Positions 61,984-64,000 of a stretch of 64,000 bases of DNA are shown piece by piece. The position numbers were made by a program, and so were the translations under genes. The stretch's first letter is position 1. Each line of letters begins with the position of its first letter. Source of the DNA: Thiorhodococcus minor (GTDB taxonomy: Bacteria; Pseudomonadota; Gammaproteobacteria; Chromatiales; Chromatiaceae); NCBI RefSeq assembly GCF_010820565.1, contig NZ_JAAIJQ010000024.1, positions 1 to 64,000 of the forward strand. Direction: 5' to 3'. The notes under the pieces were generated by a model that was given only the letters and a program-made list of their open reading frames with translations, had not been told where the DNA came from and did not search any database.

Positions 61984-62808
61984 TCAAGGCGTGGTCCGCC
62001 GCGACGAGGCCGCCTCTGCGACGAAGCGCGCTGTCGGTCTTCCGCTCGCGTCCAGGAGCGTCAGCTCCAGGCCCTCTAGCCGGTAGCCGGCAGTTCGGGT
62101 CAAGGCTGCGGCATAGCGCTGCGCCTGCTCGGCGCGCTCGGGCCCGCCCCGGCAGGCCATGCGGGTCGTCGCGATGGGGCCGATGCTCAGCGCACCGTCC
62201 TCCAGGGTGTAGCCGCTCATGTAGCGATTGCACCCGTCTTGGCCGCCGAGCCGGCCCTCGCCATCCAGCTCCAGGGTGATTCCGGAGCCCGAGATCGGCG
62301 CGGCCAATGCGGCGCTGCCGTCGTCATAGCCCCTCAGCCGCCAGGTGCGCTCGGTCAGGGGTGTCGCCCGGGGCAGGCTGAAGCGCAAGAGGACCGCGCC
62401 GGCGCTGTCGCGCAGCTCCAGGCTAGGGCCATTGCGGTAGACGGTCGCGACTTGACGCAAGGCCCGGATGACGGCCTTTTCCTGCGCCATGAGTGGAGGC
62501 GGGCATCCCATCTGGGTGGCGGCGAGCCCCTTGCCGAGGGTGAGGATCGAGCCGTCGAGCGTATAGGACCCTGTGATGCGGTTGCAGCCGGTGTTTCCCG
62601 ACAGCTGTCCGCCTTGGAACGAGAAGCGCGGTGGCCGCGACTTCGGCGATACCTTGGTGAGCCCGTCCGCTCTACGGTAGCTCGTCAATGTCCACCGCAG
62701 TCCTTCCAGCGCGGGCGCGGGCCCTTTCTCCGGCTCGGTCGCGCTTGCGACAGGCGCGAGCGTCAGCGCGAGCATCAAGGTCGCGAGGATCGTGTATAGG
62801 CGTTGCAT
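61984..62808 (-). CDS. Secreted protein with two META (HslJ-like) domains
   Basis: The ATG at 62808 follows AGGAG and gives 274 aa with a signal peptide (ILATLMLALTLAPVASA). Two META/HslJ domains follow: residues about 30-145 (LEGLRWTLTSYRR...FSFQGGQLSGNTGCNRITGSY...MGCPPPLM) and about 150-262 (TWRLRGYDDGSAAL...LGGQDGCNRYMSGY...TRMACRGGPE). Each carries the 'GC/DGCNR..SGY' and 'ATQMGC / TRMAC' core. In E. coli HslJ has one domain and is linked to novobiocin resistance. Role here unknown; periplasmic or outer-membrane location expected. Confidence 0.87.
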   Translation of the reverse strand: MQRLYTILATLMLALTLAPVASATEPEKGPAPALEGLRWTLTSYRRADGLTKVSPKSRPPRFSFQGGQLSGNTGCNRITGSYTLDGSILTLGKGLAATQMGCPPPLMAQEKAVIRALRQVATVYRNGPSLELRDSAGAVLLRFSLPRATPLTERTWRLRGYDDGSAALAAPISGSGITLELDGEGRLGGQDGCNRYMSGYTLEDGALSIGPIATTRMACRGGPERAEQAQRYAAALTRTAGYRLEGLELTLLDASGRPTARFVAEAASSRRTTP

Positions 62809-63025
62809 GCGTGCTCTCCTGAGAGTTGGGTGCCCGAGGATCGGCGAGGCCGAGTGCTTGCATCCTAGCCTGCTCCGACCGCTCGATTTCCAAGGAAGGC
62901 TAGCCAGGCTGCGTCTCTCGGGCATCGGGCGGCGGACCCTGCCGTTAGCTTAGGGCGGTGCCTCCTTGGTTGCCAAATGTCAGTCGTGCTCTAGAATTGC
63001 GGCCTTTTTCCGGGTTGTGATACCG

Positions 63026-64000
63026 ATGCAAGACGCTAGGAGCGCCGGTCCGCTGGTCTCGATCATCGTTCGCACCAAGGATCGGCGCGACACCCTGCGC
63101 TTCGCCCTGGATGCTTGCGTCGCTCAAAGCTACCGGCCACTGGAGATCGTGCTCGTCAACGACGGTGGCTGCGATGTCGCCGATCTGCTGGCTCCGCTCG
63201 AGTGCCAGGCCGGCCTTCGAATCCAGCACCTGGTCCACGCCTCCAGCGCGGGCCGCTGTCGCGCGGGGAACGCCGGTCTCGAGCGCGCCGACGGCGACTA
63301 TCTCATCTTTCTGGATGACGACGATTGGCTCGAGCCCGAGCATATCGCCGCCCTGGTCGAGGCGCTCGGGTCGACGCCCGGCACCCTGGCCGCCTATGCC
63401 GGGGTGCGCTACTGCGAGTCGCCCGAGTCCGAGGCGATCGAGATCCTCAATGCGCCCTACGACCCGGTTGCGCAGCGGCTCGCGAATCAGATTCCCATCC
63501 ATGCCGTGCTCTTCAGTCGTCGCCTGCGCGAGCTCGGCTGTCGGCTCGATCCGCAGCTCGACGTCTTCGAGGACTGGGATTTCTGGCTGCAATGCGCGGA
63601 GCACACGGACTTTCTGCACGTGAATCAAGTCTCGGCCGGCTATCGGGCCGGGGGGGCGTCTCAGGCCGGCTGGGGGCGGAGCGCGGAACAGGTCGCGCAT
63701 GCGCGTCAGCAGCTGCTCGAGAAGTGGAAGCAGCGCTGGTCCGCCCAGCAGCTCGACGAGGCGCTGCGCCTGCCGCAGGAGCGGCTGGGCAAGGCGATGG
63801 AGGCCCATCGCGACCTCCACGAAGCGCATGAGGCCTTGCTCGCGGCGCATGAGCGTCTGGACCAGGATCACGCGAATCTCCATGCGGAGTTTGGTGCTCG
63901 CGACCAGGCCTACCGGATCACCTCGGCCGCATTGGAGGAGCTGCAGGGCAAGCACGCCGAGCTGATCTCAGGGCATCAGCGGCTCGACGCCGCGCACGCG
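63026..64000 (+). CDS. Glycosyltransferase family 2 with coiled-coil tail, cut by the window end
   Basis: The frame is open from the ATG at 63026 to the last base (325 codons, no stop). GT-A core: PLVSIIVRTKDRRDTLRFAL, IVLVNDGG, GRCRAGNAGLERADGDYLIF with DXD-type LDDDDWLEP; then LDPQLDVFEDWDFWLQCA (EDWD motif). From about residue 245 the protein turns into a long helical, heptad-like region rich in Leu, Glu, His and Ala (LHEAHEALLAAHERLDQDH). The coiled coil runs beyond the window, so it probably belongs to a large multi-domain glycosyltransferase. A long minus-strand frame over the same DNA is a shadow. Confidence 0.85.
   Translation, partial: MQDARSAGPLVSIIVRTKDRRDTLRFALDACVAQSYRPLEIVLVNDGGCDVADLLAPLECQAGLRIQHLVHASSAGRCRAGNAGLERADGDYLIFLDDDDWLEPEHIAALVEALGSTPGTLAAYAGVRYCESPESEAIEILNAPYDPVAQRLANQIPIHAVLFSRRLRELGCRLDPQLDVFEDWDFWLQCAEHTDFLHVNQVSAGYRAGGASQAGWGRSAEQVAHARQQLLEKWKQRWSAQQLDEALRLPQERLGKAMEAHRDLHEAHEALLAAHERLDQDHANLHAEFGARDQAYRITSAALEELQGKHAELISGHQRLDAAHA

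Noticed and set aside
62945..63955. 336-codon minus-strand frame at the window end
   Set aside because: The plus strand carries an unmistakable GT2 domain over the same bases. The minus translation has no domain signals.

Overview
The window is GC-rich, tightly packed bacterial DNA, most likely the chromosome of a gammaproteobacterium. Two conserved neighbourhoods support this: glnE - ilvE - small zinc-finger protein, and lptM - lysA - (methyltransferase) - dapF - DUF484 - xerC. The methanolan-type EpsE/EpsG/EpsL proteins, a CIRCE-controlled groESL operon and a lexA-imuA-imuB cassette fit a purple-sulfur-bacterium-like member of the Chromatiales. That last step is inference; no rRNA or photosynthesis gene is present to fix the taxon.

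Layout. 1-1 kb: truncated IS1595-like transposase at the window edge and a TPR remnant. 1.3-2.9 kb: TMEM43-like membrane protein fused to a TerB-like domain. 3.5-26.6 kb: a cell-surface polysaccharide region. It holds two large secreted proteins that share an uncharacterised about 135-residue Cys-bounded repeat (one FG-GAP/ASPIC/Calx-beta protein, one putative glycoside hydrolase with a CBM-like module). It also holds EpsE (outer-membrane export), EpsG (kinase-like ATPase), two GT2 enzymes, an 865-aa tandemly duplicated GT2, a Wzm/Wzt-type ABC exporter, an EpsL-like beta-barrel, two GT4 enzymes and a radical SAM protein. Two related MITE-like elements lie in opposite orientation on either side of the 8.6-22.5 kb core. 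27-31.5 kb: LbtU-type porin with a Fur-box-like palindrome upstream, REP-like repeats, SMR exporter (SugE-like), DUF190, CrcB fluoride channel and two unknown small proteins. 31.7-35.3 kb: SleB-type hydrolase, then imuB-imuA-lexA. 35.5-37.7 kb: CIRCE-groES-groEL-terminator.

37.8-48.4 kb: a composite defence island: hsdR, a RayT transposase with flanking REPs inserted between hsdR and hsdM, hsdM with a single-base frameshift, DUF1016 nuclease, two-TRD hsdS, an AAA ATPase and an HNH protein. The last two form a Septu-like (PtuA/PtuB-like) pair. If the frameshift is real, the type I system is dead while its passengers are intact.

48.5-64 kb: housekeeping genes (sugar-phosphate mutarotase, glnE, ilvE, zinc-finger protein), a repeat-rich spacer, an MBL-fold hydrolase, a DUF2189 membrane protein, a sulfotransferase, the xerC-DUF484-dapF-methyltransferase-lysA-lptM operon, a double-META-domain protein, and the start of a GT2 with a coiled-coil tail that runs off the end.

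No rRNA, tRNA or CRISPR array was recognised.
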